Shown here: positions 43,676-52,011 of the stretch, one piece after another
Layout: the number at the start of each line of letters is the position of its first letter
Numbering within the stretch: the stretch's first letter is position 1
Source of the DNA: Dehalococcoidia bacterium
GTDB taxonomy: Bacteria > Chloroflexota > Dehalococcoidia > Lucifugimonadales > JAGWBF01
NCBI GenBank assembly: GCA_021295955.1
Contig: JAGWBJ010000008.1
Location: 140,043-204,042, forward strand
Direction of reading: 5' to 3'
DNA length: 64,000 bases
Position numbers and translations under genes: made by a program
Notes under the pieces: generated by a model
Databases searched by the model: none
Told to the model about the DNA's origin: nothing
Seen by the model: only the letters and a program-made list of their open reading frames with translations

Positions 43676-43699
43676 GCGTAAGGCAGGGCTGCGGTGTCC

Positions 43700-43729
43700 T
43701 TGACACTCCCGACGACCGGACGATATATT
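43700..43729 (+). promoter_or_regulatory. Strong sigma-70-type promoter
   Basis: Perfect TTGACA (43700-43705), 18-base spacer, TATATT (43724-43729). The leader to the TTG start of the thioredoxin-reductase-like gene is about 50 bases. Best promoter match on the plus strand of the window. Confidence 0.65.
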
Positions 43730-43786
43730 TACGCCTAGAGTTCGCCGCCGTCGGAGCGTCGAAATCCTGCGGGAAAGGGTAGTGGG

Positions 43787-44710
43787 TTGGCTTCTGAGTA
43801 CGACGTTGTGGTTGTGGGAGCGGGAGTGGCGGGGCTCACTGCCGCCATGTATACGGGCCGCCATGGGCTGAGGACCCTCGTCATAGAGCGGCTCATGGCC
43901 GGAAACCAGATCATAAACGTGGAGAGGATCGAGAACTTCCCCGGGTTCACCGAGGGCGTCTCCGGGGCCGAGCTGAGTCCCTTGATCCAGGAGCAGGCCA
44001 TGAACGCCGGCGCCGAGTTCGTGATGGACGAAGTAACCGGGCTGGCCCTGGACGGCGCCTACAAGGTCGTCACCACCCACTCTGGCAGCTGCAGGGCCAG
44101 GGCGTTGATCGTGGCCGCCGGGTCCAGCCTGAAGAAGCTGGGCGTCCCCGGCGAGGACGAGCTGTACGGCAGGGGCATATCCCACTGCGCCACCTGCGAC
44201 GGGCCCATGTTCAAGGGAGAGGTCGTGGGCGTGGTCGGCGGGGGCGACTCCGCGGCCGACGAAGCCATGACCCTCACCGAGTACACGGACAAGGTGGTCC
44301 TCTTCCACCGGCGGGACCAGCTCCGGGCCCAGAAGGCGCTGCAGAGCCGGGTCCTGGCCCACCCGAGAATCGACATCGTATTCAACACCGTCGTGGAGTC
44401 GGTCCTCGGCGACGAGGTGGTGAGAGCGGTCAACGTCCGCAACGTGGTCACCAACCTCACCAACCGCATGTCCCTGTCGGGCCTGTTCGTATACGTGGGC
44501 TTGGAGCCCAACACCGGGTTCGTGCAGGGCGTCCTGAAGACGGACAACGCCGGCCACATCCCAGTGGACCTGCGGATGGAGACCACCGTGCCGGGCCTGT
44601 TCGCCGCCGGGGACATCCGCCAGCACTCGTCGTCCCAGCTCGCCAGCGCGGCGGGGGACGGCGCCACCGCGGCGATGGGGGCCGTGAGGCATCTGTCCGG
44701 CCCCGGCTAG
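43787..44710 (+). CDS. trxB: Thioredoxin reductase family flavoprotein
   Basis: A 307-residue FAD/NAD(P) disulfide reductase. FAD motif VVVGAGVAGLTAAMY, redox pair CATC (SHCATCDGPMF), NADPH motif VVGGGDSAADEA and C-terminal VPGLFAAGDIRQ are intact. TTG start with GGGAAAGGG upstream, from a strong promoter. No thioredoxin gene is nearby; a maleate-isomerase-like pair follows. It should keep a cytoplasmic thiol carrier reduced. Confidence 0.9.
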   Translation: MASEYDVVVVGAGVAGLTAAMYTGRHGLRTLVIERLMAGNQIINVERIENFPGFTEGVSGAELSPLIQEQAMNAGAEFVMDEVTGLALDGAYKVVTTHSGSCRARALIVAAGSSLKKLGVPGEDELYGRGISHCATCDGPMFKGEVVGVVGGGDSAADEAMTLTEYTDKVVLFHRRDQLRAQKALQSRVLAHPRIDIVFNTVVESVLGDEVVRAVNVRNVVTNLTNRMSLSGLFVYVGLEPNTGFVQGVLKTDNAGHIPVDLRMETTVPGLFAAGDIRQHSSSQLASAAGDGATAAMGAVRHLSGPG

Positions 44711-44748
44711 ATTCGAAGCCCCGGGACAGGAGAGTACGGAGGTTTGAC

Positions 44749-45486
44749 ATGGCGATCCGAAAGCGCATAGGGCTGGTCCTTCCATCTTCCAACACGGCGG
44801 CCGAGCCGGACTTCCGCATGGCGGCCCCCGACGACGTGACCATACACACCCACCGCATGTTCATCGCGGGCGAGGGCCCCATGTCCGAGATCATGGACCG
44901 GATGAACCAGGACATGGAGAAGGCGGCCAGGTACCTGGCCACCGCCGGCGTCGACCTTGTCGTCTACGCCTGCACCACCGGCAGCTTCTACCGCGGGTGG
45001 GGCTTCGACCAGGAGATGATCAGGACCATCGAGGGGATCGCCGGCGTGCCCGCCATCGCCACAGCCACCGCCGCCGCCGAGGCCCTGAGGTTCCAGGGAG
45101 CGGCCAGGGTGTCGGTGACGACCCCCTATCCCGAGTGGTCCAACGAGCGGCTGGCCGAGTACTACACAGCCGCCGGGTTCGAGGTGCTGAACGTGGACGG
45201 GGAGCCCAACGTGGTCGCCGCCGGCGGCTACGCCATCAGCGACCGCGACCCAGAGGAGATACTGGACTTCTCCGTCCAGCAGTGCCGGCCCGAGGCCGAC
45301 GCCCACTTCTGCTCGTGCACCGCGTGGCGCTCGCTGGAGATCGCGGCGGAGCTGGAGCGCCGCCTGTCCCGGCCCGTCGTGACATCCAACCAGGCCACCA
45401 TCTGGGCCTCTTTCAAGCGCCTGGACATCGACCCCAAGCCCGGGTTGGGCTCCCTCATCGACTCCCTGGTCAAGGCGCCCGTCTAG
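44749..45486 (+). CDS. Maleate isomerase / arylmalonate decarboxylase-like Asp/Glu racemase family protein, copy 1
   Basis: A 245-residue protein. Two active-site cysteine motifs of the family are present: VVYACTTGSFY (about residue 76) and HFCSCTAWRS (about residue 190), with the N-terminal KRIGLVLPSSNTAAEPDF typical of maleate isomerases. GGAGGTTTGAC precedes the ATG. It is 45 bases before a close paralog. The cysteine pair suggests a racemase, isomerase or malonate decarboxylase on a small dicarboxylic acid. Confidence 0.82.
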   Translation: MAIRKRIGLVLPSSNTAAEPDFRMAAPDDVTIHTHRMFIAGEGPMSEIMDRMNQDMEKAARYLATAGVDLVVYACTTGSFYRGWGFDQEMIRTIEGIAGVPAIATATAAAEALRFQGAARVSVTTPYPEWSNERLAEYYTAAGFEVLNVDGEPNVVAAGGYAISDRDPEEILDFSVQQCRPEADAHFCSCTAWRSLEIAAELERRLSRPVVTSNQATIWASFKRLDIDPKPGLGSLIDSLVKAPV

Positions 45487-45531
45487 CGGGCCCCCGCCGG
45501 CCAGGGAGTCAACGTCGACCGGAGGTGTGAC

Positions 45532-46266
45532 ATGGCGATCCGAAAGCGCATAGGCCTCATCGTGCCCTCCACCAACACCACGGTGGAGCCGGACTTCAGG
45601 ATGGCCGCCCCCAGGGACGTGACGCTCCACTCCCACAGGATGTGGATGGACGAGGCGACGACCACCGACATCGTGGACAGGATGAACTCCGACGTGGAGC
45701 AGGCTGCCAGGTACCTGGCAACCGCCTCGGTGGACCTGATCGTGTACGCCTGCACCGGCGGCAGCTTCTACAAGGGCCGGGGCTACGACCGGGAGCTGCT
45801 GGCCTCCATCGAGGCGGCGTCGGGACTGCCTGCCGCGGCCACTGCCCCGGCGGCCGCCGACGCCCTGGCCCACCTGGGCGTGAAGACCATATCCGTCACC
45901 AGCCCCTACGGGGACTGGCGGGACGAGCGGCTTAAGGACTACTACACGGAGTGCGGCTTCGACATCCTGAACGTGGACGGCGAGCCGGTGGCCTCGGCGA
46001 CGGGCAACTCCGGCATCTGCGACCAGCCCCCGGAGTCCGTGCTGGAGTTCTCCACCAAGGCGTGCCGGCCCGAGGCCGAGGCCCTCTTCTGCTCCTGCAC
46101 CGCGTGGAGGTCCATGGAGGCGGCGGCGGAGCTGGAGCGGCGCCTGTCCCGGCCCGTGGTAACCTCCAACCAGGCCACCGTCTGGGCCGCGTTCAAGCTG
46201 TTGGACATCGAGCCGAGACCCGGGTTCGGCTCCCTCATCGACTCCCTCGCCAAGGCCGCCGTCTAG
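45532..46266 (+). CDS. Maleate isomerase / arylmalonate decarboxylase-like protein, copy 2
   Basis: A 244-residue paralog of the upstream gene; both start MAIRKRIGL and end with nearly the same sequence (PG-GSLIDSL). The Cys motifs are VYACTGGSFYKGRG and LFCSCTAWRS. GGAGGTGTGAC precedes the ATG. Two copies in tandem argue for recent duplication with possible substrate divergence; both keep both cysteines, so both should be active. Confidence 0.82.
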   Translation: MAIRKRIGLIVPSTNTTVEPDFRMAAPRDVTLHSHRMWMDEATTTDIVDRMNSDVEQAARYLATASVDLIVYACTGGSFYKGRGYDRELLASIEAASGLPAAATAPAAADALAHLGVKTISVTSPYGDWRDERLKDYYTECGFDILNVDGEPVASATGNSGICDQPPESVLEFSTKACRPEAEALFCSCTAWRSMEAAAELERRLSRPVVTSNQATVWAAFKLLDIEPRPGFGSLIDSLAKAAV

Positions 46267-46317
46267 GTCCGCAACCGGGCAACGGGCTTGAACCTACCCT
46301 AGCTAGAGGGAGAGACT

Positions 46318-47433
46318 ATGGATTTCATTGACCGTATAAGAGAGTTGGGAAGCCGTATTGGCGACAGACTCCAACATATACAGACCGAGGAAGCGACCAA
46401 AATCGCCTTCGTCCAGCCGTTCATCCGAGCTTTGGGCTATGATGTAAACGATCCTACCGAGGTGGTGCCAGAGCTAGCCGCCGACATCGAAGAAAGAAAA
46501 GGCGAGAAGGTTGACTACGCCATCCTTAAGGATGGCACGCCGATCATCCTGATCGAGTGCAAGTGGTCCGGCATAGATCTTGATAAGGTCGACGCTGGCC
46601 AGTTACGACGCTACTTCTCGGTAACCGAGTCGAGGCTTGCCATTTTAACGAATGGAGTAGTCTATCGTTTCTATAGCGACCTCGAAAAGCCCAACATAAT
46701 GGACAGCAAGCCCTTTCTTGAGTTGGACTTACTGGATATCAAGGAGCCGCTGGTCGATGAACTCAAGAAGCTCACAAAAGAGACATTCGACATTGAGGAT
46801 ATCCTCAGCACCGCCAGCGAACTGAAATATACACGGGAGATAAAGCGCATTCTAGCGGAACAGATGACTGACCCATCCGACGACTTCGTTAGATTGTTCG
46901 CATCTCAGGTGTACTCCGGTCGCATGACCCAAGCGGCGAGGCAGCAGTTCACTGAGATGACGAAGCGGGCATTCCACCAGCTAATCAGCGACAGGATCAG
47001 TGAGAGATTGAAGTCTGCGTTGGCGGGAGAAACCGCGACCCAAACAGAGGAAGAAAGTGGACGGCGATCCCAGACTCTTTCTGAAGAGGGCTCACAGGAT
47101 ACAGACGGGGGGATTGTTACGACGGAGGATGAAGTCGAGGGCTACTACATAGTGAAATCCATTGTCAGAGAAGTAGTCCTCGCCGAACGAATTGCGATGC
47201 GTGACCGGGTTCACTACTGTAGCATCTTGTTGGATGATAGCAGATTCAAGACCATCTGTCGCCTACGGTTCAATCGATCACAGAAGTATCTGGGCATTTT
47301 TGACCAGGAGAGGAAAGAAGAGCGCATCCCGATCGACGGTCTGGACGAGATCTATCAGTACTCCGACCAGCTAAGGGCAACTGTACGGCTTCTTGAGAAT
47401 CCGCCGGCTCCCAGCGAACCACACGGCGCGTAG
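46318..47433 (+). CDS. Orphan HsdR_N-type nuclease-like protein
   Basis: A 371-residue protein with an N-terminal PD-(D/E)xK-like domain: EEATKIAFVQPFIRALGYDV, VDYAILKDGTPIILIECKW (D..ExK) and RLAILTNGVVYRFYSD match the type I restriction HsdR N-terminal region. There is no helicase domain or HsdM/HsdS. The C-terminal part (about 250-371) is unrecognised. Clearly lower G+C than flanking genes. GAGGGAGAG precedes the ATG. Similar stand-alone proteins are common and of unknown role; a defence or DNA-processing function is an inference. Confidence 0.72.
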   Translation: MDFIDRIRELGSRIGDRLQHIQTEEATKIAFVQPFIRALGYDVNDPTEVVPELAADIEERKGEKVDYAILKDGTPIILIECKWSGIDLDKVDAGQLRRYFSVTESRLAILTNGVVYRFYSDLEKPNIMDSKPFLELDLLDIKEPLVDELKKLTKETFDIEDILSTASELKYTREIKRILAEQMTDPSDDFVRLFASQVYSGRMTQAARQQFTEMTKRAFHQLISDRISERLKSALAGETATQTEEESGRRSQTLSEEGSQDTDGGIVTTEDEVEGYYIVKSIVREVVLAERIAMRDRVHYCSILLDDSRFKTICRLRFNRSQKYLGIFDQERKEERIPIDGLDEIYQYSDQLRATVRLLENPPAPSEPHGA

Positions 47434-47555
47434 AAGGCAAATCCCAACCGGTACGGGCTGGCGTGGATCGTTCCCGGCCGTTGCGGCTTGGACGATATCT
47501 ATGCGCTGCCATGGATGTAGGGCGTGCCCGTAGTGCCGGGAGGCCGGGGCCCCGC

Positions 47556-48986
47556 ATGGCCTCCGTAGCCCGCCTGCGGGCCAGGATCGGCCGCGTCTAC
47601 TATGGCTGGTGGATCATCGCGTCCACCTTCGTGCTGGGAGCCCTGTCCGGCGGGCTCTTCTGGCAGAGCAACAGCATCTTCTTCGGCCCCATCAAGGAGG
47701 ACCTGCGCCTCAACAGCGCCCGGACCTCCATCATATTCGCCACCTCCCGGGCCGAGGGCAGCATCGCCGGGCCCCTCGTGGGCCGCCTGGTAGACGTCTT
47801 CGGCCCGCGCCCCATGATACTGGTGGGCGGCCTCATGGCCGGGGCGGGATACGTCCTCCTCCACCGGGTGGACAGCTACTGGGTCTTCCTGGCGGTGTTC
47901 GTCCTGATAGTCTCGGCGGGGCGCAGCGCGGGCATGGGGCAGACCCTCCTGAGCGCCGTGAACACCTGGTTCGTGCGGCGGCGCTCCATGGCTATGTCCA
48001 TCTGCATCACCGGCTTCTCCTCGGGCGGCGCCGTCATCCTGCCTCTGGTCACCCTGGGGGTCCACTCCCTGGGGTGGCGAGATGTGATGCTGTACTCGGG
48101 CATCTTCATGTGCGTCGTCGTGGTCCCCCTGGCCCTGGTGGTCCGCCGCTCCCCCGAGAGCATGGGACTGCTTCCCGACGGGGATGAGGCCGGCGACGGG
48201 AAGGACACCCCCGCGGCAGGGCCCGCAACCGGCGAGGCGCCGGTGGACTTCTCCGTCAGGGAGGCCCTGGCCACCGGCGCCTACTGGGTCCTGCTGATAG
48301 CCACCGTGCTCAGGATCGGGCTGTGGGGAGCGGTCTCCCTCCACATGGTCGAGATATTCGTGTGGAAGGGGGCCGACAGGGAGACGGCGGGCTTCCTGTT
48401 CTCGCTGCTGTTCTTCCTATCGGTGCCCACGAGGCTGATGGCCGGGGTCCTGGGCGACCGGCTGCCCATCCAGCCGCTGCTCGGCGCCAGCATGGCCCTG
48501 GGAGGGCTGGCGACCCTGAGCCTGCTTGGGCTGGAAGGCAACCTGGCTGTGTACGTGTTCGTGGTGCTGCTGGCGCTGGAGCAGGGGGGAAGCACCCTGA
48601 ACTGGGTGCTGCTGGGCAACTTCTTCGGGCGGCAGAGCTTCGCCACGCTGATGGGGATCATGAGCACCTGCTTCAACATCGGCATGCTGGTCACGCCCAT
48701 CTACGCGGGGTGGGTCTTCGACACGACGGACAGCTACAAGCTGGTGCTGCTGACCTTCGCACCCTTCTACGGCCTGGCCGCCCTCTTCTACATGGGGGTG
48801 CGGAAGCCCCGGCCTCCCCGACGGGCGGCCCACCCCGGGACCGCCCGTCGGGCCGCCAAGCATCGGTGTGGCGCTCTCGGCCACCGGACGGCCGGCGCAG
48901 CCGCACGTCCCTGGCCCCCCCTCCACGCGGCGCCCGAAGGGCATCCCGGTTGGTGTGGTGGGCCGTCTTGCGGCCGTACGGGATGA
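47556..48986 (+). CDS. MFS transporter
   Basis: About 476 residues with 12 predicted TMs: RVYYGWWIIASTFVLGALSG, the between-TM2/3 motif GPLVGRLVDVFGPRP, a charged central loop and VLGDRLPIQPLLG in the second half. It resembles oxalate/formate-antiporter-like monocarboxylate transporters (YYGWWI opening). Start chosen at ATG 47556; in-frame ATGs upstream add unlikely residues. The last 60 residues (Arg/Ala/Pro/Gly-rich) follow TM12 without similarity and may reflect a lost stop or frameshift. Confidence 0.82.
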   Translation: MASVARLRARIGRVYYGWWIIASTFVLGALSGGLFWQSNSIFFGPIKEDLRLNSARTSIIFATSRAEGSIAGPLVGRLVDVFGPRPMILVGGLMAGAGYVLLHRVDSYWVFLAVFVLIVSAGRSAGMGQTLLSAVNTWFVRRRSMAMSICITGFSSGGAVILPLVTLGVHSLGWRDVMLYSGIFMCVVVVPLALVVRRSPESMGLLPDGDEAGDGKDTPAAGPATGEAPVDFSVREALATGAYWVLLIATVLRIGLWGAVSLHMVEIFVWKGADRETAGFLFSLLFFLSVPTRLMAGVLGDRLPIQPLLGASMALGGLATLSLLGLEGNLAVYVFVVLLALEQGGSTLNWVLLGNFFGRQSFATLMGIMSTCFNIGMLVTPIYAGWVFDTTDSYKLVLLTFAPFYGLAALFYMGVRKPRPPRRAAHPGTARRAAKHRCGALGHRTAGAAARPWPPLHAAPEGHPGWCGGPSCGRTG

Positions 48987-49115
48987 CGGCGGCTCCGGCG
49001 GAGGGCTGGCGGCCGCGTGCCCGCCGGGGCCGCGGGGCGGCCCGGGCGCAGGGGCAGGCTGGGCGCCCACAAGGGACGCGCCTACAGGGTCAGGGTGGCG
49101 CCGGGTCGGGCCGTA

Positions 49116-50012
49116 CTAGGTCGGCGCCCGCCCGTGGTCCTGGTACGCCCTCTCCGTGGTCGCCGCCTCGACCTCGTAGTACTCGGGGAGGCTGATCAGC
49201 GCCTCCACCTTCCGGCGGCGGGCCGCCACCTCCGTGGCGTTTATGCCGATGGAGCCGGTGGCCTTCAGGCTCTGGTAGGCTTCCATCATGGCCATGGCGG
49301 CGGTGACTATGGGGGTCGTGGCGTAGATGATGATCTGGTAGCCCAGGTCCGCGTACTGCTGGACGGTGATGTCGTCGTGGCCCGCTATCACCAGCAGGGG
49401 CACGTCGGGGACCCCCTTGCGGTACTCCTCCAGGTCCCTGGGCTCCCGCACTCCCCGGGGCATGACCAGGTCAACCCCCAGGTCCCTCATCGCCAGGCCG
49501 CGTCGGATGGCCTCCTCCATGTTGCCCTCCACGGCGGAGAAGGCATCGGTCCGGCCGATGATGAGGAAGTCCCTGTCCCTCCGAGCCTGGAGGGCGTATT
49601 TCATCTTGTCGACCAGGTCCTCCATCGGGGTCACGTGCTCCAGGCCCATGTGGTAGGAGGCCCTCTTGGGGTACACCTGGTCCTCGATGTGGATTCCCGC
49701 CAGCCCGGCGTCCTCGTAGGCCCTGACGGCCCGCATGGTGTGGACGGGGTCACCGTATCCGGCGCCGCCGTCGCAGATGACGGGCAGGTCCGCGGCCCGG
49801 GCCACCTTCTGGGCCACCTCCACCTGCTCGGTCATGGTCATCAGGGGCTCGGACACGGCCAGGTGGGCGCCGGACATGTAGCCGCCGGTGTAGACGGCGT
49901 GGAACCCCAGGGACTCGACGATGCGGGCCCCTATGGGGTCGTAGGCGCCGGGGGCCACTACAGTCTCTCCCCGGTCGAGCCGGGCCCGCAGGCCGCTTCG
50001 CACGGATGCCAT
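49116..50012 (-). CDS. Isocitrate lyase / PEP mutase family protein
   Basis: A 298-residue TIM-barrel lyase of the PEP-mutase/2-methylisocitrate-lyase/oxaloacetate-decarboxylase family. VAPGAYDPIGARIVE, PVICDGGAGYGDP (metal-binding Asp), GIHIEDQVYPKRASYH and IGRTDAFSAVEG are visible. The K-K/R-C-G-H catalytic loop of lyases is here KRASYHMG, lacking the Cys, so a classical isocitrate-lyase reaction is unlikely; decarboxylase or mutase activity is possible. AAGGAGGT and a good promoter lie upstream. Confidence 0.85.
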   Translation of the reverse strand: MASVRSGLRARLDRGETVVAPGAYDPIGARIVESLGFHAVYTGGYMSGAHLAVSEPLMTMTEQVEVAQKVARAADLPVICDGGAGYGDPVHTMRAVRAYEDAGLAGIHIEDQVYPKRASYHMGLEHVTPMEDLVDKMKYALQARRDRDFLIIGRTDAFSAVEGNMEEAIRRGLAMRDLGVDLVMPRGVREPRDLEEYRKGVPDVPLLVIAGHDDITVQQYADLGYQIIIYATTPIVTAAMAMMEAYQSLKATGSIGINATEVAARRRKVEALISLPEYYEVEAATTERAYQDHGRAPT

Positions 50013-50065
50013 GGGGGACCTCCTTAACGCGCCCTTCCGGACGCTCCGAGTACAGCTTCCACCGT

Positions 50066-50094
50066 ATGATATTTTTGCCCGCCCCGGGTGTCAA
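50066..50094 (-). promoter_or_regulatory. Sigma-70-type promoter of the PEP-mutase-family gene
   Basis: On the minus strand perfect TTGACA (50094-50089), 17-base spacer, TATCAT (50071-50066; five of six). The leader to the ATG at 50012 is about 45 bases and includes AAGGAGGT. Confidence 0.65.
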
Positions 50095-50133
50095 GGAACG
50101 GGGGCCCGCCGACGATTCGGCGGCCGGGCGGCA

Positions 50134-50142
50134 TGTTATAAT
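50134..50142 (+). promoter_or_regulatory. Extended -10 promoter element
   Basis: TGTTATAAT, an exact TATAAT preceded by TG one base upstream. No good -35. It would transcribe the SnoaL-like remnant and the universal stress protein. Confidence 0.4.
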
Positions 50143-50192
50143 TCCCACGTACGGGCCCGGGGCGTCACCCACGGGCCGGCCCCGGATACGAT

Positions 50193-50357
50193 ACGGCCGT
50201 CGAGTCGGGAGACATCGCCCTGCTATACGGCTCCTGGTCGCTAACGGGCGCCAATCCCGACGGCAGCGCCGCGAACATGACGGGCCACGGCAGGGAGGGG
50301 GCCCGCCGCCACCCCGGCGACTGGCTGTTCGTCGTAGACGATCCCAACGGAGGGTAG
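50193..50357 (+). pseudogene. C-terminal fragment of a SnoaL/DUF4440-like protein
   Basis: The frame reads TAVESGDIALLYGSWSLTG, then a DGSAANMTGHG block and WLFVVDDPNGG followed by TAG. This is the usual end of DUF4440/SnoaL-like proteins (GDxALLYGRWxLTG ... W.xVIDxPxG). The upstream half of the domain and any start codon are missing; the frame is closed by TAA at 50039. Its stop is nine bases before the uspA start, so it is a remnant in the uspA leader. Confidence 0.5.
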
Positions 50358-50366
50358 GAAACCGGT

Positions 50367-50846
50367 ATGTATCAGCGGGTGCTGGTCCCCCTGGACGGGT
50401 CCGATCTGTCGGAAAAGACCCTCCCCAAAGCCGCGGAGATGGCAAACTCCTCGGGCGCAACCCTGCACCTGCTGCAGGTGGTCTCCCGGCGTCCGGAGAT
50501 CGACGCCATGAAGGGATCGGACATACACGCCCTCTACGCGGGGGTCGACCCGGTGCGGCAGGCCCGCGAGGAGATCGACCGGCACAAGGCCGCCGCCCGC
50601 AGGTACCTGGATAACCTTGCTTCGCGGCTGCGAGACGAGGGCGCCAACGCGGAGACGGCGGTGGTGGAAGGCTACGCCCACGAGAAGATCCTGGAGTACG
50701 CCCGGGAGAACGGCATCGACCTGGTCGTGATAAGCACGCACGGCTACGGCGGGTTCAAGCGGATGCTCCTGGGCAGCGTTACCGACCGCATCATCCGCTC
50801 CGGCGAGGTGCCGGTGCTGGTCCTCCCGTCGGAGGCCCCCGGCTAG
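50367..50846 (+). CDS. Universal stress protein (UspA family)
   Basis: A 159-residue protein: YQRVLVPLDGSDLSEKTLPKA at the N-terminus and the ATP-binding pattern STHGYGGFKRMLLGSVTDRI plus VPVLVLP at the C-terminus. Nucleotide-binding type. AGGAAACCGGT precedes the ATG. It comes directly before a 12-copy tandem repeat and the formamidase operon. Confidence 0.9.
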   Translation: MYQRVLVPLDGSDLSEKTLPKAAEMANSSGATLHLLQVVSRRPEIDAMKGSDIHALYAGVDPVRQAREEIDRHKAAARRYLDNLASRLRDEGANAETAVVEGYAHEKILEYARENGIDLVVISTHGYGGFKRMLLGSVTDRIIRSGEVPVLVLPSEAPG

Positions 50847-50893
50847 CCGTCCCCGGCCCCCGCCACCCGTTCCAACCCCCCGGCCGTTCCAGG

Positions 50894-51121
50894 CCCCGGC
50901 CAACCCGAGTAAGCCCGGCCAACCCGAGTAAGCCCGGCCAACCCAGATAAGCCCGGCCAACCCAAATAAGCCCGGCCAACCCAGATAAGCCCGGCCAACC
51001 CAAGTAAGCCCGGCCAACCCAGGTAAGCCCGGCCAACCCAGGTAAGCCCGGCCAACCCAGGTAAGCCCGGCCAACGCAAATGAGCCCGGCCAACCCAGGT
51101 AAGCCCGGCTAACCCAAATAA
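50894..51121. repeat. Twelve 19-bp tandem repeats ending at the formamidase Shine-Dalgarno
   Basis: Exactly 12 units of GCCCGGCCAACCCAGGTAA or close variants, 228 bases in all; variation is confined mostly to the CCCAGGT part. The final AA joins GGAGGA to make the Shine-Dalgarno of the formamidase gene. There are no spacers, so this is not a CRISPR array. Confidence 0.93.
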
Positions 51122-51133
51122 GGAGGAATACCG

Positions 51134-52009
51134 GTGAAGCGTCTCACCAAGGACAACCACATCTACGTCCTGGACCCCAAGGGGGAGCCGGCCATCACCA
51201 TCGCCTCGGGCGAGGAGCTGATAGTGGAGACGTGGGACGCCTTTCAGGGCCTGCGGGACCCCTCCGAGGTGAGTGAGCGCACCCTGAAGGGGCCGGCCAC
51301 CGGGCCCATCTACGTGGAGGGGGCCGCTCCGGGCGACGCCCTGAAGATCGAACTGATGCGAATCGTGCCCGGCAAGGAGGCGGTACACCTCGTGATGCCG
51401 GGAAGGGGGTTCCTGGAGGCCGAGTTCAACGAGGGGTACGCTACGGTGATGCCCATAGAGGGCGGCAACGTGGTGTTCCCGGGCGGCATCAAGATCCCCG
51501 CGAGACCCTCCCCCGGCCTGGTCGCGACCACGCCGACCTACGTCCAGAACACCGCCAGCGACAGCGGGCCCTACGGCGGAGACATCGACATGAAGGAGCT
51601 GGTGGAGGGCAGCGTCCTGTACATGCCGGTGTTCGTCCAAGGGGGCCTGCTGGCCTTCGGCGACTGCCACGCCGTGGTGGGGGACGGCGCCGTGGCCGGC
51701 ACAGGCGGGGAGTGCGAGGCGGAGCTGCACGTGCGGGTCACCCTGGAGAAGGGCATGAACATCAGGGGGCCCCGGGCCGTGACTCCCGAACACTTCGTCA
51801 CCCTCTCCTACGGCGACGACCTGGGGCCCGCCATGAAACAGGCCGTCCGCGACATGGTGGACTTCCTGGTGGACGAGAAGGGGATGAAGCCCTACGACGC
51901 CTACAGCCTCCTCAGCCTGGCGGGGGACGTCCGGGTGTCCCGCACCTTCCGCCCCATCAGCCCGGTAAAGATGATGCTGTCCAGGCAGGTACTGGAACAG
52001 ATCGGCTAG
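51134..52009 (+). CDS. Acetamidase/formamidase family protein
   Basis: A 291-residue FmdA/AmdA-type amidase. Blocks: SGEELIVETWDAF, TGPIYVEGAAPGDALKIE, FGDCHAVVGDGAVAGTGGECEAE and DAYSLLSLAGDVRVS, matching the beta-rich metal-dependent formamidases. GTG start after AGGAGGA. modA begins two bases after its stop, so it is co-translated with molybdate uptake. It would release ammonia from formamide or other short amides. Confidence 0.9.
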   Translation: MKRLTKDNHIYVLDPKGEPAITIASGEELIVETWDAFQGLRDPSEVSERTLKGPATGPIYVEGAAPGDALKIELMRIVPGKEAVHLVMPGRGFLEAEFNEGYATVMPIEGGNVVFPGGIKIPARPSPGLVATTPTYVQNTASDSGPYGGDIDMKELVEGSVLYMPVFVQGGLLAFGDCHAVVGDGAVAGTGGECEAELHVRVTLEKGMNIRGPRAVTPEHFVTLSYGDDLGPAMKQAVRDMVDFLVDEKGMKPYDAYSLLSLAGDVRVSRTFRPISPVKMMLSRQVLEQIG

Positions 52010-52011
52010 CC

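Larger units (their letters stand above)
50013..50366. other. Divergent intergenic region
   Basis: This 354-base region has a minus-strand promoter for the PEP-mutase-family gene, a plus-strand extended -10, and the tail of a SnoaL-like gene just before the uspA gene. No further gene is seen. Confidence 0.5.

Noticed and set aside
50894-51121. Regular repeats resembling a CRISPR array
   Set aside because: The 19-bp units are contiguous with no spacers, and no cas genes are present. The same applies to 62716-62826 and 41858-42082.
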